Notes: generated by a model from the sequence alone, not told the origin. Positions 43,955 to 53,321 are shown, numbered from the stretch's first letter. The stretch: 64,000 nt of DNA from Xenophilus azovorans DSM 13620 (GCF_000745855.1 NZ_JQKD01000025.1:27667-91666), one strand, 5' to 3'. Made by a program: numbers and translations.

Positions 43955-44635
43955 TCAGACCTCGGCCCACATGCGCAGGAGGTTGTGGTAGCTGGCCGTC
44001 AGGGCCAGCGTCTCCTCCGTCTCGCCGACGCGGGCGCGCAGCTTCTGCAGGGCCTGGTCCATCTCGAACAGCAGGCCGCGGCGGGTGTCGTCGCGCACCA
44101 TGCTCTGCACCCAGAAGAAGGAGCACACGCGCGCGCCCTGCGTGACGGGGTGGACGCGATGCAGGCTGCTGGATGGATAGAGGATGAGGTCGCCGGCCGG
44201 CAGCTTGACTTCATGCGCGCCGTAAGTGTCGACCACCTCCAGCTCGCCGCCCTCGTAGTCCTCCGGTTCGCAGAGGAACAGGGTGCAGGACAGATCGGTG
44301 CGCAACTGGAAGCGGGTGCCCGGCACGTTGCGCACCGAGCCGTCCACGTGCAGGCCGTAGGTCTCGCCGCCCTCGTAGCGGTTGAACAGCGGCGGCACGA
44401 AGCGGAACGGCAGGGCGGCGGAGAAGAACAGGGGGTTGTTCAGCAGCGCTTGCACGATCGCCTCGCCGAACTGGCGGCCCAGCGGCGACATCTCGTCGAG
44501 CTGGCGGTTGCGCTTGACTTGCGCACCCTGCGGGCCGACGGTGGCGCGGCCGTCGACCCACTCGGCCGCATCGATCGCCGCGCGCATCTCGCGCACCTGC
44601 TCGGGCGTGAGCACCTGGGGGACGTGCAGCATCAT
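43955..44635 (-). CDS. Fe(II)/2-oxoglutarate-dependent PKHD-type hydroxylase (PiuC/YbiX)
   Basis: The 226-residue dioxygenase has the iron triad readable as His-x-Asp in YGLHVDGSV and a distal His in [20 protein letters not shown] and the C-terminal helix typical of PiuC/YbiX are also present. Genes of this type are regularly adjacent to catecholate receptors of the Fiu/PiuA kind, as here. Its substrate is not established. It starts with tandem ATGs (44635 or 44632). A terminator separates it from the receptor gene. Confidence 0.9.
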   Translation of the reverse strand: MMLHVPQVLTPEQVREMRAAIDAAEWVDGRATVGPQGAQVKRNRQLDEMSPLGRQFGEAIVQALLNNPLFFSAALPFRFVPPLFNRYEGGETYGLHVDGSVRNVPGTRFQLRTDLSCTLFLCEPEDYEGGELEVVDTYGAHEVKLPAGDLILYPSSSLHRVHPVTQGARVCSFFWVQSMVRDDTRRGLLFEMDQALQKLRARVGETEETLALTASYHNLLRMWAEV

Positions 44636-44656
44636 TGGCGGATCACCTCGTCGTCG

Positions 44657-44689
44657 AAGAAAAAAAGCCCCGCCGGGGCGGGCGGGGCT
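44657..44689 (-). terminator. Terminator after the siderophore receptor
   Basis: The stem AGCCCCGCC / GGCGGGGCT has a CGCCCC loop on the minus strand and is followed by an eight-base T-rich tail. It lies 40 bases after the receptor stop. Confidence 0.8.
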
Positions 44690-44729
44690 GCAGTGTCGCA
44701 CCGCGCTGTGCGGTGCAGCTTGCGCGAGA

Positions 44730-47012
44730 TCAGAACCGGAAGTTGGCGCTGAGCATGGCCGAGCGCGGCGTGCCCATCGAGTAGCGGTTGCCGGCGTTGT
44801 TCAGGCGTGCGATGTAGAACTTGTCGGCCAGGTTGTACAGGTTCAACTGGATCGACACGTTCTTGTTCACTTCGTAGCCGATCATGGCGTCCCACACCGT
44901 GTAGCTCGGCACCGCGGGGAAGAAGGTGGTCGGGGTGATGGCGGCGTTCGAGGTGGAGCGCGGCTGCGTCGAGACGTAGCGTGCCCCGCCGCCGATGGTC
45001 AGGCCGAACGGGAAGCGGTAGCTGGTCCACAGCGAGGCACTGTTCTCCGGCGTCCAGCGGAAGGAGGCGCCGGTGTTGGAGGTCGTCCCTTCGAGGATCT
45101 TCGTGTTCAGGTGGGTGAAGCTGGCGATGACCTGCCAGGCCGGGGTGATCTGGCCCACCGCGCTCAGCTCGAAGCCCTGCACGCGCGACTTGCCGTACAC
45201 CTCCATCTCGCCGGTCAGCTCGTCCAGGCGGGCCAGCTCGTTCTTGTTGGTGGTGCGGAAGATCGCGCCGGCCAGGCTCAGGCGCCGGTCCAGCACGTCC
45301 CACTTGGTGCCGACCTCGATGGTCTTGGCCTTCTGCGGATCCATGCTGAGGTTGTTCACGTTGGCCGCGGTGGTCGACGACGGGAACGAGAAGTTGCTCC
45401 CCGGCGGCGTCGCGCTGGTGGAGTAGGCGGCATAGATGCTGCCGTTGGGCGCGGGCTTGTAGACCAGGCCGATCTTGCCGGTCAGCAGGTTGTCGGAGGC
45501 CGACTGCGCCGCGTTGACGGTGCGCAGGCCGTTGGCCGCCGGGGCTGCCAGGTTGTGATAGCTGGTACGGTAGTGCTCGTAGCGCAGGCCGCCGGTCAGC
45601 TGCCACTGCTCGTTGAACTTGATGGTGTCGAACAGGTAGGCGGCGACCGTGGTGACCTGGCCGTCGCTGGTGGCGCCGGTGGGCAGCACCGGCACGAAGG
45701 CGCGGTGCACGTTGGGCAGGTACAGGCTGTTGTAGGCCAGGTACGAGCTGCCCGAGCGCACGCCGTTGGAGGCGTTGAGCACTGCCGCCATGGTGGTGTT
45801 GTCCTGCTGCTCGCGCACCACTTCGACACCGCCGCTGAGCGTGTGCTTCACGCTGCCCGTCATCAGCTCGGCCGTGACGTTGGTCTGGTTGGTCAGGATC
45901 TCGTTGCGCTGGCCCTTGCCCTGCGGCAGCACGCGCGTCTGCCAGCCGATCGGGTTCCAGATGTCGGGCGTGAGCAGGCCGCTGCTGAACACGCCGGTGA
46001 GCACCAGGTCCTGCTTGGCGCGGCCCCAGCGGGTGATGTTGGTCAGCTTGACCGTGGGCGAGAAGTCGTGCTCGATGCGCGCCGTGAGCATGTCGGCGTC
46101 GACGTTGTCGTGGTCCGACAGGTAGCCGTAGTAGTTGCTGGTGTCGGGCTGCGGCCCGGTGCCGCCGCGCGCCGCCAGCTGCGCCAGGTAGTAGCCGGGC
46201 AGGCCGGTGGTGGGCAGGCCGCCGTCCGGGCGGTTGCGCTGGTTCATGTGCTGGTACTGCACGTACACGCGGGTTGGCGTGTTCAGGCCGAAGGCGATGG
46301 ACGGCGCGATGCCCCAGCCCTTGTTCTTCACGTCGTCGCGGCCGGGAACGCCGCTGTCCTGGATCATGGCGTTCAGGCGGAAGGCCATGCTGCCCGATTC
46401 GTTGAGCACGCGGTTGAAGTCCACCGTGGCGCGCTTCTGGCTGTCGGTGCCGAAGCCCACGCTGCCGGCGATGAAGTTGGATGCCTGGGGCACCTTGCTC
46501 ACCAGGTTGATGTAGCCAGTGGGCGCGGAGCGCCCGATGTCGGCGCCCGACGGGCCCTTGATCACTTCCACCGCCTCGGTGTTGAACATGTCGCGGGTGA
46601 TCGAGCCGACGTCGCGCACGCCGTCCACGAAGATGCTGCCGGCGGCGTCATAGCCGCGCATGGTCACGGCGTCGCCGGTGGCGGTGTTGCCGTTCTCGCC
46701 CATCTGGAAGGTGATGCCGGAGGTGTTGCGCAGCGCCTCGGTCAGCGTGGTGGCGCCCTGTTCCTGGAGCACTTCCTTCTTGATCACGGTGATCGTCTGG
46801 GGCGTGTCCACCAGCGGCTGCGTGAACTTGGGGCTGGACACCGCCTCGGCCTTGAAGCTCTCCGCCGAATCCTGCACCTGCACCGGCGGGAGGGTGGCGG
46901 GGTCGGCCGTCTGCGCCATGCCGGGCAGCGACAGCGCCATCAGCGTGGCGGCGGCGGTCAAAGGGGGAACGGCGCGCGCGACGGCGTGCTTGCGACTCTT
47001 GATGTAAGCCAT
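44730..47012 (-). CDS. TonB-dependent catecholate siderophore receptor (Fiu/PiuA-like)
   Basis: The 760-residue outer-membrane receptor has a signal peptide (about 1-33, ending GMAQ) and a plug domain (about 65-175; [17 protein letters not shown], then [17 protein letters not shown]). A 22-strand barrel follows, ending in the C-terminal aromatic LSANFRF. The plug sequence and the PiuC-type neighbour point to the Fiu/PiuA group, which imports iron-catecholates. The ligand is not proven. A near-perfect Fur box lies about 130 bases upstream, so the gene should be iron-repressed. Confidence 0.93.
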   Translation of the reverse strand: MAYIKSRKHAVARAVPPLTAAATLMALSLPGMAQTADPATLPPVQVQDSAESFKAEAVSSPKFTQPLVDTPQTITVIKKEVLQEQGATTLTEALRNTSGITFQMGENGNTATGDAVTMRGYDAAGSIFVDGVRDVGSITRDMFNTEAVEVIKGPSGADIGRSAPTGYINLVSKVPQASNFIAGSVGFGTDSQKRATVDFNRVLNESGSMAFRLNAMIQDSGVPGRDDVKNKGWGIAPSIAFGLNTPTRVYVQYQHMNQRNRPDGGLPTTGLPGYYLAQLAARGGTGPQPDTSNYYGYLSDHDNVDADMLTARIEHDFSPTVKLTNITRWGRAKQDLVLTGVFSSGLLTPDIWNPIGWQTRVLPQGKGQRNEILTNQTNVTAELMTGSVKHTLSGGVEVVREQQDNTTMAAVLNASNGVRSGSSYLAYNSLYLPNVHRAFVPVLPTGATSDGQVTTVAAYLFDTIKFNEQWQLTGGLRYEHYRTSYHNLAAPAANGLRTVNAAQSASDNLLTGKIGLVYKPAPNGSIYAAYSTSATPPGSNFSFPSSTTAANVNNLSMDPQKAKTIEVGTKWDVLDRRLSLAGAIFRTTNKNELARLDELTGEMEVYGKSRVQGFELSAVGQITPAWQVIASFTHLNTKILEGTTSNTGASFRWTPENSASLWTSYRFPFGLTIGGGARYVSTQPRSTSNAAITPTTFFPAVPSYTVWDAMIGYEVNKNVSIQLNLYNLADKFYIARLNNAGNRYSMGTPRSAMLSANFRF

Positions 47013-47140
47013 GAAGGCCCTCCTCCGGTAAAGGTGGTATTCGAGGACTCGACGTGGCTTGCGCGGCGCCCTCGCGTGAAGGAGGGGGGCTGGCTGGTCG
47101 GGGGGTGGTCAGGGAAAAGTTCGCGGCGAACCGCGAGCCG

Positions 47141-47160
47141 TGCGAATGATAATGACTTGC
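47141..47160 (-). promoter_or_regulatory. Fur box upstream of the siderophore receptor
   Basis: The sequence GCGAATGATAATGACTTGCA reads on the minus strand as TGCAAGTCATTATCATTCGC, a close match to the Fur consensus. The rest of 47013-47239 is the receptor leader and shows no further element I can name. Confidence 0.82.
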
Positions 47161-47239
47161 AACAGCTTCTACCTCATTTATGTGAACTGCATCACATTTC
47201 GTTGCTGCGTCGCAACACGGAGGCAGGCGAAAAGGGAGC

Positions 47240-48622
47240 TCAGTACACGTCGCGCCGGTAGCGGCCGGTGCGCTGCAACTCGAGCATCGTGGCTTCGCCG
47301 GCGATCTGGCGCAGCGCCGCATCCACGCCCGCCGCCATGCCCTGCAGGCTGCCGCAGACGTAGATCGCGGCATCGCGGTGCAGCCAGGCCTGGAGTTCGT
47401 CCGCGGCCCGAAGCAGCTGATGCTGCACGTAGCGTCGCTCCGGCTGGTCGCGGGAGAAGACCATGTCCAGCCGCGCCAGCACGCCGCTGGCGTGCCAGGC
47501 GCTCAGTTCGTCGCGGCAGAGGAAGTCGTGCGCTGCCTGGCGCTCGCCGAAGACCAGCCAGTTGGAGCTGATCCCGGTGGCGGCGCGCTCGCGCAGGTGG
47601 GCGCGCAGCCCGGCCACGCCGGTGCCGTTGCCGATGAGGATCAGCGGCCGGTGCGCGTTGTCTTCCAGCCGGAAGCTGCGGTGCCGGCGCAGACGCAGCG
47701 CCACGGTGTCGCCGAGGGTGAGCGTGGCGGTGAGCAGGCCCGAGGCGGCGCCGAGCCGCCCGTCGGGGTGGCGCTCCTGCCGGACGATCAACTGCAGTTC
47801 GCCGTCGCGCACGGTGGAGGCAATGGAATAGTCGCGCGGCCGCGTCGGATCGCTGTCCAGCCGGATCTGCGCCAGGTCGCCCGGTTCCCAGTGCGGATCG
47901 GGGCCACGCGGCGGCATGAAGCCGAGTTCGAACACCGGCCCGCCCTGGCTGCCCGGATTGAGCAGGGTGCGCGAGACCAGGCGCCACGGCGCGAAGTCGG
48001 CCGGCGTGTCGTCGTCGCCGGCTTGTGCGTCGCCGGCCTCGGGCCGCAGGCGGCGGCGCCAGTCGGCCAGCGCCGCCGGTGCGAGGTTGTCGGCCTCGAT
48101 GCGCTCGAACAGCGGCTGGGCGCCCGAGCCCTGCAGCCAGGCGTCGAGGCGGCGGCCGAAGCCGCAGAACTGCTCGTACTGCCGGTCGCCCAGGGCCAGC
48201 AGCGCATAGCGCAGCGCCGCCAGCGACCGGGGCGCTGCCGCCATCACCTGGTCGACGAAGACGCTGGCGCCGTCGGGCGCGTCGCCTTCGCCGTAGGTGC
48301 TGGCGATGAAGAAGGCCTGTGGCGCGGCGGCCAGTGTGGCGGCGTCCAGCGCGTTCAGGGCCAGCACGCGCACCGGCTGGCCGCCGGCGTGCAGCCAGCG
48401 GGCGGTCTGCCAGGCGAGTTCCTCGGCCTGGCCCGTCTGGCTGGCGTGCAGCACCAAGGTGGGCGCGGCCGCCGCGGCGACCGGCCCCGCCAGCGATGCC
48501 GCATCGGCCGCCGCGGCGGCGGCGCGGCGGCGCTCGCGCCACCAGATGCCGGCGCACAGCCCGGCATAGGCGGCCACGGCGGCGGCGGCGCCCAGCCAGC
48601 GAAGCAGGTCGGGGGAGTTCAA
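47240..48622 (-). CDS. Membrane-anchored NADPH flavoreductase (flavodoxin plus FNR domains)
   Basis: The 460-residue protein has an N-terminal membrane helix (about 10-27) and a flavodoxin domain (about 50-190; HASQTGQAEELA FMN loop, STYGEGDAPDG). A ferredoxin-reductase part follows (about 215-460; RDYSIAS for FAD, GNGTGVAGLR for NADPH, aromatic C-terminal Tyr). This is the layout of the sulphite-reductase flavoprotein subunit, but no hemoprotein subunit is nearby. In this operon it probably supplies electrons to the membrane PepSY/DUF2271 components. The TTG at 48622 overlaps the ApbE stop (TTGA) and no better start exists. Confidence 0.87.
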   Translation of the reverse strand: MNSPDLLRWLGAAAAVAAYAGLCAGIWWRERRRAAAAAADAASLAGPVAAAAAPTLVLHASQTGQAEELAWQTARWLHAGGQPVRVLALNALDAATLAAAPQAFFIASTYGEGDAPDGASVFVDQVMAAAPRSLAALRYALLALGDRQYEQFCGFGRRLDAWLQGSGAQPLFERIEADNLAPAALADWRRRLRPEAGDAQAGDDDTPADFAPWRLVSRTLLNPGSQGGPVFELGFMPPRGPDPHWEPGDLAQIRLDSDPTRPRDYSIASTVRDGELQLIVRQERHPDGRLGAASGLLTATLTLGDTVALRLRRHRSFRLEDNAHRPLILIGNGTGVAGLRAHLRERAATGISSNWLVFGERQAAHDFLCRDELSAWHASGVLARLDMVFSRDQPERRYVQHQLLRAADELQAWLHRDAAIYVCGSLQGMAAGVDAALRQIAGEATMLELQRTGRYRRDVY

Positions 48623-49635
48623 GTGGGGTTCGCCTGCGCTGCCGTCCAGGCCGCGCTTTCGCGCAGCCGCAGCGGGCCGTCCGCATCGCGTTCGGCGAAG
48701 AGCGCGGCGACGTCGTGGCGGTCGGCGAAGGCCAGGCCCTTGCCGGGCCCCAGCACGGTCAGCACGGTGGCCAGCGCGTCGGCATCCATGCAGGTGCCGT
48801 GCAGCACGGTGACGGCGGCCAGCGCGTGCGCGACCGGTTCGCCGGTGCGCGGGTCCAGCGTGTGTGACCAGCGCCGGCCGGCGTGTTCGCGCACGTGCCA
48901 CCGGTCGCCGGAGGTGGCGACCGCGCGGTCCGAGAGCGCGATGCGCTGCGATGCGCCATTGCCCGGATCGACCGCCACCTGCCAGGGCAGCCCGCCGGGG
49001 CGTCGCCCGGTGCCGCTCAGTTCGCCGCCCACCTCGAACAGCAGATCGTGCAAGTCCAGCGCGCGCAGCGCCTCGATGCCGGCGTCCACGGCGAAGCCTT
49101 TGGCGATGCCGGAGAAATCGAGCGAGAGCCCGCCGGGCTGGATGAGCCGGCCGTCGGCGTCGAAGCGCAGACGGCGCCAGCCGCTGCGTGCGCGCACTGC
49201 GGCGAGGGCCTCGGCAGGCGGCGGCGCCGTCGTGTCCGCAGCCTCCGGGCCGAAGCCCCACAGCCCCACCAGCGCACCCACGCTCGGGTCCAGCGCGCCG
49301 TTGCTTTCGGCGGCCCAGTGCAGCGCGCGCCGCAGCACCCGGGCGAAGGCATCCGGCATCGCATGGGCCGTATCGGCCGGTGCGCGGTTGAAGCGGCTGA
49401 TGAAGGAGCCGGGCTCCCAGTGGCTCATCTGCGCGACCACCTCGTCCAGCGCACCCTGCACGGCGGACTCGATCGTCGCCAGCGGCAGCATGTGCGGGTT
49501 GGCCACCCGCAGCGACCAAGTCGTGCCCATGGTGGCGCCCGCCAGCCGCTGCAGGTGCGGCGGATCGGCCGCGCGCGGCAGCGCAGGCGCGGCGTAGCCC
49601 GGCAGGCGGGCGCTGAAGTCCGGGCGGGCGGACAA
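48619..49635 (-). CDS. apbE: FAD:protein FMN transferase ApbE
   Basis: The protein of about 338 residues attaches FMN covalently to Thr/Ser of periplasmic target proteins. Family motifs present are GATMGTTWSLRV, SVGALVGLWGFGP, LDFSGIAKGFAVD, the metal-binding AVATSGD and HTLDPRTGEP. It has no clear signal peptide or lipobox. The only ATG (49530) would cut the GATMGTTW motif, so I prefer the TTG at 49635, 27 bases after the DUF4198 stop. A likely target with the flavinylation motif is encoded two genes upstream (DUF2271). Confidence 0.92.
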   Translation of the reverse strand: MSARPDFSARLPGYAAPALPRAADPPHLQRLAGATMGTTWSLRVANPHMLPLATIESAVQGALDEVVAQMSHWEPGSFISRFNRAPADTAHAMPDAFARVLRRALHWAAESNGALDPSVGALVGLWGFGPEAADTTAPPPAEALAAVRARSGWRRLRFDADGRLIQPGGLSLDFSGIAKGFAVDAGIEALRALDLHDLLFEVGGELSGTGRRPGGLPWQVAVDPGNGASQRIALSDRAVATSGDRWHVREHAGRRWSHTLDPRTGEPVAHALAAVTVLHGTCMDADALATVLTVLGPGKGLAFADRHDVAALFAERDADGPLRLRESAAWTAAQANPT

Positions 49636-49661
49636 GATCGGGCGGTGGCGGGCGGCGCCGC

Positions 49662-50468
49662 TTACGGTGCCACCTCGAGCGTCGCGGCGTAGCTCACGCG
49701 ACGCTCCTTGGCCTGCGGCACGGTGGTCTTGTCGTCGCGCACGCTGGCGTCCAGCCAGTACATGCCGGCGCTCGGCCAGGTCACGCTGAACTGGCCGTTG
49801 GCATCGGTCTTGACCTTCAGTTCGTCCAGCTTGTCGCGATAGACGGTGTTGCCGGCGGTGACAGTCACCTCCACGTCCTTGGCGGGCTGGCCGTCCAGCA
49901 GCAGGGTGAAGGTGGACTTCTCGCCCTTGACGTTGTCGGTCGGGCTGGCCGTCGAGATCATCTCCAGGCCCTGGCCGACCGGCTTGACGGGCGAGGGCTT
50001 GCCCACCGTCACGAAGGTCTCGACGCGGCCGGCGGACTGGCTCACGCGCAGCTCCTGCGCATCGGCCGGAATCTCCTTGGCGATCGTTTCCGGCGTGCCG
50101 CGGGCGCGCTTGTTCTGGCCGGTGGCCTTGTCCTTCCAGCTGGCGAACACGCCGCTGTTGACCAGCGCGATGCGGTAGGTGCCGGGCTGGGTCAGGTTCA
50201 CGTCGAACACGCTGCGGTGCTTGAGCCTGGCCTGGTTCTCGGCCTTGACGGCCACGCCCTCGGGGCCGGTGACCTGCAGGTTGTCCAGGTTGGCCGGGAA
50301 GTGGTTGGCGACGAACAGGTCGTTGGAGACGGCGCCGTCCACCGTCACCCAGTCGGGCTTGGACAGCACGGTGGTCGAGGGCAGCAGCCACTGGTTGTGG
50401 GCCTGGGCGGCGAGGGCGGCGGTCAGGGTCAGCGCGGCGGCGGCGGTGCGCAGGATGGTCTTGTGCAT
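49662..50468 (-). CDS. DUF4198 domain periplasmic protein
   Basis: The 268-residue protein has a signal peptide (1-23, cleavage after AQA), followed directly by HNQWLLPSTTVL. That start is typical of DUF4198 (NikM/CbiK-like, metal-associated periplasmic proteins). The rest consists of two beta-sandwich-like parts; the second (about 170-265) contains GNTVYRDKLDELKVKTDANGQF. The His at the mature N-terminus is a possible metal ligand, which is inference. It lies between the DUF2271 and apbE genes in one operon. Confidence 0.87.
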   Translation of the reverse strand: MHKTILRTAAAALTLTAALAAQAHNQWLLPSTTVLSKPDWVTVDGAVSNDLFVANHFPANLDNLQVTGPEGVAVKAENQARLKHRSVFDVNLTQPGTYRIALVNSGVFASWKDKATGQNKRARGTPETIAKEIPADAQELRVSQSAGRVETFVTVGKPSPVKPVGQGLEMISTASPTDNVKGEKSTFTLLLDGQPAKDVEVTVTAGNTVYRDKLDELKVKTDANGQFSVTWPSAGMYWLDASVRDDKTTVPQAKERRVSYAATLEVAP

Positions 50469-50500
50469 GATGGGACTCCTCGTCGGGTGAAAGGGGTTGT

Positions 50501-51034
50501 TCAGGGCTTGAGTTCGAGCTGGATCTCGCCCAGCTCGTCCTTGCCCTTGGCGCCGAGCTGTTCGGCCTTGGCGGGCGGCCACTGGAAGGGCACGCTGACC
50601 ACCTCGCGGCCGCCGACCTCGCGCGAGGCCTCGACCACCAGCTTGTAGCTGCCGGGCGCCAGTTGGCCCAGCGGCTTGGCGCCTTCGGTGAAGTTCAGCT
50701 GATGCTTGCCGGCGGGCTTGGTGGCGCCCGTCACGCCGTCGATCGGCACGCTCAGCTCGCGGCCGGTGCGGCGCCACCACTGGCGCAGGTCCTTCAGCCA
50801 CTTGGTGCCTTCGCCCTCGGGGTTGTTGGTCTTGGTGCGGATGTCGTACCAGACGGCCAGCGTGGTGGCGACCGTGTTGTCAGGCTTCTCGATCCAGGCC
50901 GCCACGTAGGGGCGGTGGTATTCCGAGACGTTCAGGCGCGGGATCTCGATGTTCACGCCCAGGCCGGCGGCCACGGCCGGGCCGGCGAACAGCGCCGACA
51001 GCGCGATGGGAGCGAGGGGGTAGCGAAGGTGCAC
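50501..51034 (-). CDS. DUF2271 periplasmic protein with an FMN-attachment motif
   Basis: The 177-residue protein has a signal peptide (about 1-22) and a DUF2271 domain (YVAAWIEKPDN, then TLAVWYDIRTKTNN, and a C-terminal EASREVGGREVV). Residues 99-105 read DGVTGAT, an exact fit to the ApbE flavinylation motif D-x-x-(S/T)-G-A-T. Thr105 is the predicted FMN carrier. This makes it the probable redox protein of the operon. It starts at GTG 51034, which gives the signal peptide. apbE lies two genes downstream. Confidence 0.88.
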   Translation of the reverse strand: MHLRYPLAPIALSALFAGPAVAAGLGVNIEIPRLNVSEYHRPYVAAWIEKPDNTVATTLAVWYDIRTKTNNPEGEGTKWLKDLRQWWRRTGRELSVPIDGVTGATKPAGKHQLNFTEGAKPLGQLAPGSYKLVVEASREVGGREVVSVPFQWPPAKAEQLGAKGKDELGEIQLELKP

Positions 51035-51066
51035 GGCAGTCCTTTGTGGAAGCGGGAAAACGGAGA

Positions 51067-51723
51067 TCAGTGAATGAGCAGCAGCGCCAGCAGCAGCGGC
51101 GCCAGCAGGCCCAGGCCGACCATCGGCCAGGTGAAGGGGCGCTTGGTGGCGTGCATCTTGAGGATCAGCAGCCCGGTGACCGAGAAGACCAGCGCGGCGG
51201 CGGCGAAGATGTCGATGAACCAGCTCCACGCCACGCCCGTGTGGCGGCCCTTGTGCAGGTCGTTGAAATAGGAGATCCAGCCGCGGTCCGTCAGCTCGTA
51301 CTCGGCCTCGCCATCGGGCAGCGCGATGCGCAGCCAGGCATCACCGCCGGGGCGCGGCAGGGAGACGTAGACCTCGTCGTCGGACCATTCGGCCTCGCGG
51401 CCCGCGGTGTCCACCTGCCACTGGGCCTGCACCCACAGGCTCACTTCCGGCGGCAGGGGGGCGCGGCCCTGGCGCTGCTGGCGCACCGCCGGCAGGGCGT
51501 TCTCCAGGCGCTCGCGCAGGGGCGGCGGCAGCGTGCCGTCGAGGCGGGTGACGGTGGGCCGGGCCTCGATCTGGCCGGCGTGGTTGAGCGTGATGCCCGT
51601 GATGCTGAACAGCAGCATGCCCACCAGGCACAGCGCCGAACTGACCCAGTGCCACTCGTGCAGGGTCTTGAGCCAGTAGGCGCGTCGGGAGGAGGAGGGA
51701 AGGGCGGAGGCGGCGGGCTGCAT
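51067..51723 (-). CDS. PepSY-associated transmembrane protein
   Basis: The 218-residue protein has an N-terminal helix with LHEWHWVSSALCLVGMLLFS and GITLNHAG, a periplasmic PepSY-like section (about 55-150), and two C-terminal helices. The last section has DLHKGRHTGVAWSWFIDI. Its His residues near the helix ends could bind heme, as proposed for PiuB/PepSY reductases, so it may pass electrons across the inner membrane. It is the first gene of the five-gene operon and is preceded by a Fur-box-like palindrome. Confidence 0.88.
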   Translation of the reverse strand: MQPAASALPSSSRRAYWLKTLHEWHWVSSALCLVGMLLFSITGITLNHAGQIEARPTVTRLDGTLPPPLRERLENALPAVRQQRQGRAPLPPEVSLWVQAQWQVDTAGREAEWSDDEVYVSLPRPGGDAWLRIALPDGEAEYELTDRGWISYFNDLHKGRHTGVAWSWFIDIFAAAALVFSVTGLLILKMHATKRPFTWPMVGLGLLAPLLLALLLIH

Positions 51724-51747
51724 GGGCGCGCCGGATTCTAGCCACTC

Positions 51748-51768
51748 AAATGAGAACGGATTGCATTT
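51748..51768 (-). promoter_or_regulatory. Fur-box-like palindrome upstream of the PepSY operon
   Basis: AAATGAGAACGGATTGCATTT is an imperfect palindrome. It resembles the AATGAGAAT-NN-TTGCATT form of Fur sites in betaproteobacteria, 24 bases before the operon start. Confidence 0.62.
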
Positions 51769-51867
51769 GGGGCGCCTTGGGCCCTCGGCACGGAGGCGCG
51801 GACGCGCTTGCCATCCCTGCATCGAATGCTATGGATTCGATAGCTGCAAAGTTCCGGTAAAGATATC

Positions 51868-51892
51868 AAGAAAAAGGCCCCGAAGGGCCTGA
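51868..51892 (-). terminator. Terminator of bfr
   Basis: The short stem AGGCCC / GGGCCT with a TTCG-type loop is followed on the minus strand by TTTTT. It lies 20 bases after the bacterioferritin stop. Confidence 0.75.
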
Positions 51893-51911
51893 GCTGGTCT
51901 GCCGGGCGAGA

Positions 51912-52388
51912 TCAGTCCGCCTCGCCCATCTGCGACTGCAGGTAGTTGGGCAGCCCCACCTTGTCCACCAGATCGATCTGCGTTTCCAGGAAGTCGATGT
52001 GCTCCTCGGTGTCTTCCAGGATCTCCTGCAGCAGGTCGCGCGAGACATAGTCGCGCACGGATTCGCAATAGGCGATGCCGGCCTTGAGGGTGGTCTGGGC
52101 GTCCTGCTCGGAGCGCAGGTCGCAGGCCAGGATCTCGGGCACGTCCTCGCCCACCTGGAGCTTGGCCAGGTCCTGCAGGTTGGGCAGGCCGTCGAGCATG
52201 AAGATGCGGTCCATCAGCTTGTCGGCGTGCTTCATCTCGCCGATGGATTCCTCGTATTCCTTCTTCGCCAGCTTGTCCAGGCCCCAGTGCTTGAGCATGC
52301 GGTAGTGCAGGAAATACTGGTTGATGGCCGTCAGTTCGTTCTTGAGCTGCGCCTGCAGATGGTCGATGACCTGGGGGTCGCCCTTCAT
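51912..52388 (-). CDS. bfr: Bacterioferritin
   Basis: The 158-residue ferritin-like protein stores iron in 24-subunit heme-containing shells. The ferroxidase ligands are visible: Glu18, Glu51, His54, and later Glu and His in [11 protein letters not shown]. The heme-ligating Met52 is present (GEMKHADKL). The ATG at 52388 has AAGGA seven bases upstream and gives the standard [12 protein letters not shown] start; an ATG at 52406 would add six residues. It is divergent from ahpC, linking iron storage to peroxide defence. Confidence 0.96.
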   Translation of the reverse strand: MKGDPQVIDHLQAQLKNELTAINQYFLHYRMLKHWGLDKLAKKEYEESIGEMKHADKLMDRIFMLDGLPNLQDLAKLQVGEDVPEILACDLRSEQDAQTTLKAGIAYCESVRDYVSRDLLQEILEDTEEHIDFLETQIDLVDKVGLPNYLQSQMGEAD

Positions 52389-52545
52389 GTTGTTGTCCTT
52401 CATCAAAAACAGTTGCGGGCGCCATTGTCCCGACCGTGCCGGGGGCCGTACAAGTCAAGTCCCTGCGCGGGCGGTCTGCATGCGTTTGATGCTGAGACAC
52501 GTTCGCACAACGCGGCAATCGTCATAGGCGGCAGGGTCATGATTA

Positions 52546-52587
52546 ATAGTTGATTTCTATTGAATCGTCGATTTCAATGCATATAAT
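52546..52587 (+). promoter_or_regulatory. OxyR-like site and promoter of ahpC
   Basis: ATAGTTGATTTCTAT (52546-52560) matches the OxyR half-site consensus ATAG-N-T-NNN-A-N-CTAT at all fixed positions but one. A weaker second half lies at the expected spacing. A perfect TATAAT follows at 52582-52587 with a TTGAAT at 52560, 16 bases upstream of it. Peroxide induction of ahpC is therefore likely. Confidence 0.68.
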
Positions 52588-52632
52588 CATGTCTCACCCG
52601 ATTGTTCAACCTCCTCCACAGAAGGAAAGCAC

Positions 52633-53196
52633 ATGTCCGTCATCAACACCGAAATCAAACCCTTCAAGGCCACCGCGTACAAGGATGGCAAGTTCATCGA
52701 CGTGTCCGATGCCGACGTCAAGGGCAAGTGGGCCGTCTTCTTCTTCTACCCGGCCGACTTCACCTTCGTGTGCCCGACCGAACTGGGCGACGTGGCCGAC
52801 CACTACGCCGAGTTCCAGAAGCTGGGCGTGGAGATCTACTCGGTCTCGACCGACACCCACTTCACCCACAAGGCCTGGCACGACTCGTCCGAGACCATCG
52901 GCAAGATCAAGTACACGATGCTGGGCGACCCGACCCTGGCGATCAGCCGCAACTTCGAAGTCCTGCGCGAAGACCAGGGCCTGGCCAACCGCGGCACCTT
53001 CATCGTCGACCCGCAGGGCGTGATCCAGGCGCTGGAAATCACCGCCGAAGGCATCGGCCGCGACGCCAAGGACCTGCTGCGCAAGGTCAAGGCGGCGCAG
53101 TACGTCGCCTCGCACCCGGGTGAAGTCTGCCCCGCCAAGTGGGAAGAGGGCGCCGCGACGCTCAAGCCCTCGTTCGACCTGGTCGGCAAGATCTGA
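52633..53196 (+). CDS. ahpC: Alkyl hydroperoxide reductase subunit C (peroxiredoxin)
   Basis: The 187-residue 2-Cys peroxiredoxin reduces H2O2 and organic peroxides. The peroxidatic Cys47 lies in FTFVCPTEL and the resolving Cys in GEVCPAKW. The length matches the AhpC type that is recycled by AhpF, encoded next. The ribosome site GAAGGAAAG precedes the ATG. A strong hairpin lies between it and ahpF, so ahpC is probably made in excess. Confidence 0.97.
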   Translation: MSVINTEIKPFKATAYKDGKFIDVSDADVKGKWAVFFFYPADFTFVCPTELGDVADHYAEFQKLGVEIYSVSTDTHFTHKAWHDSSETIGKIKYTMLGDPTLAISRNFEVLREDQGLANRGTFIVDPQGVIQALEITAEGIGRDAKDLLRKVKAAQYVASHPGEVCPAKWEEGAATLKPSFDLVGKI

Positions 53197-53321
53197 TCGC
53201 CCTCCCATGACCGGCCCCCGGCTGGCTTTCGGGCCCCGTATCGACGCCTTCCCGCCCTGGCGGACGGCGTCCGCCTGAACGCGCCAGCCCGGCGGCCTCG
53301 CTTCGAGCGCCGCCCCGAGTC

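Noticed and set aside
47240..48622. Call as sulphite reductase alpha subunit (cysJ).
   Set aside because: The domains fit, but there is no cysI or sulphur gene nearby, there is an N-terminal membrane helix, and the operon is an ApbE/PepSY iron-type set.
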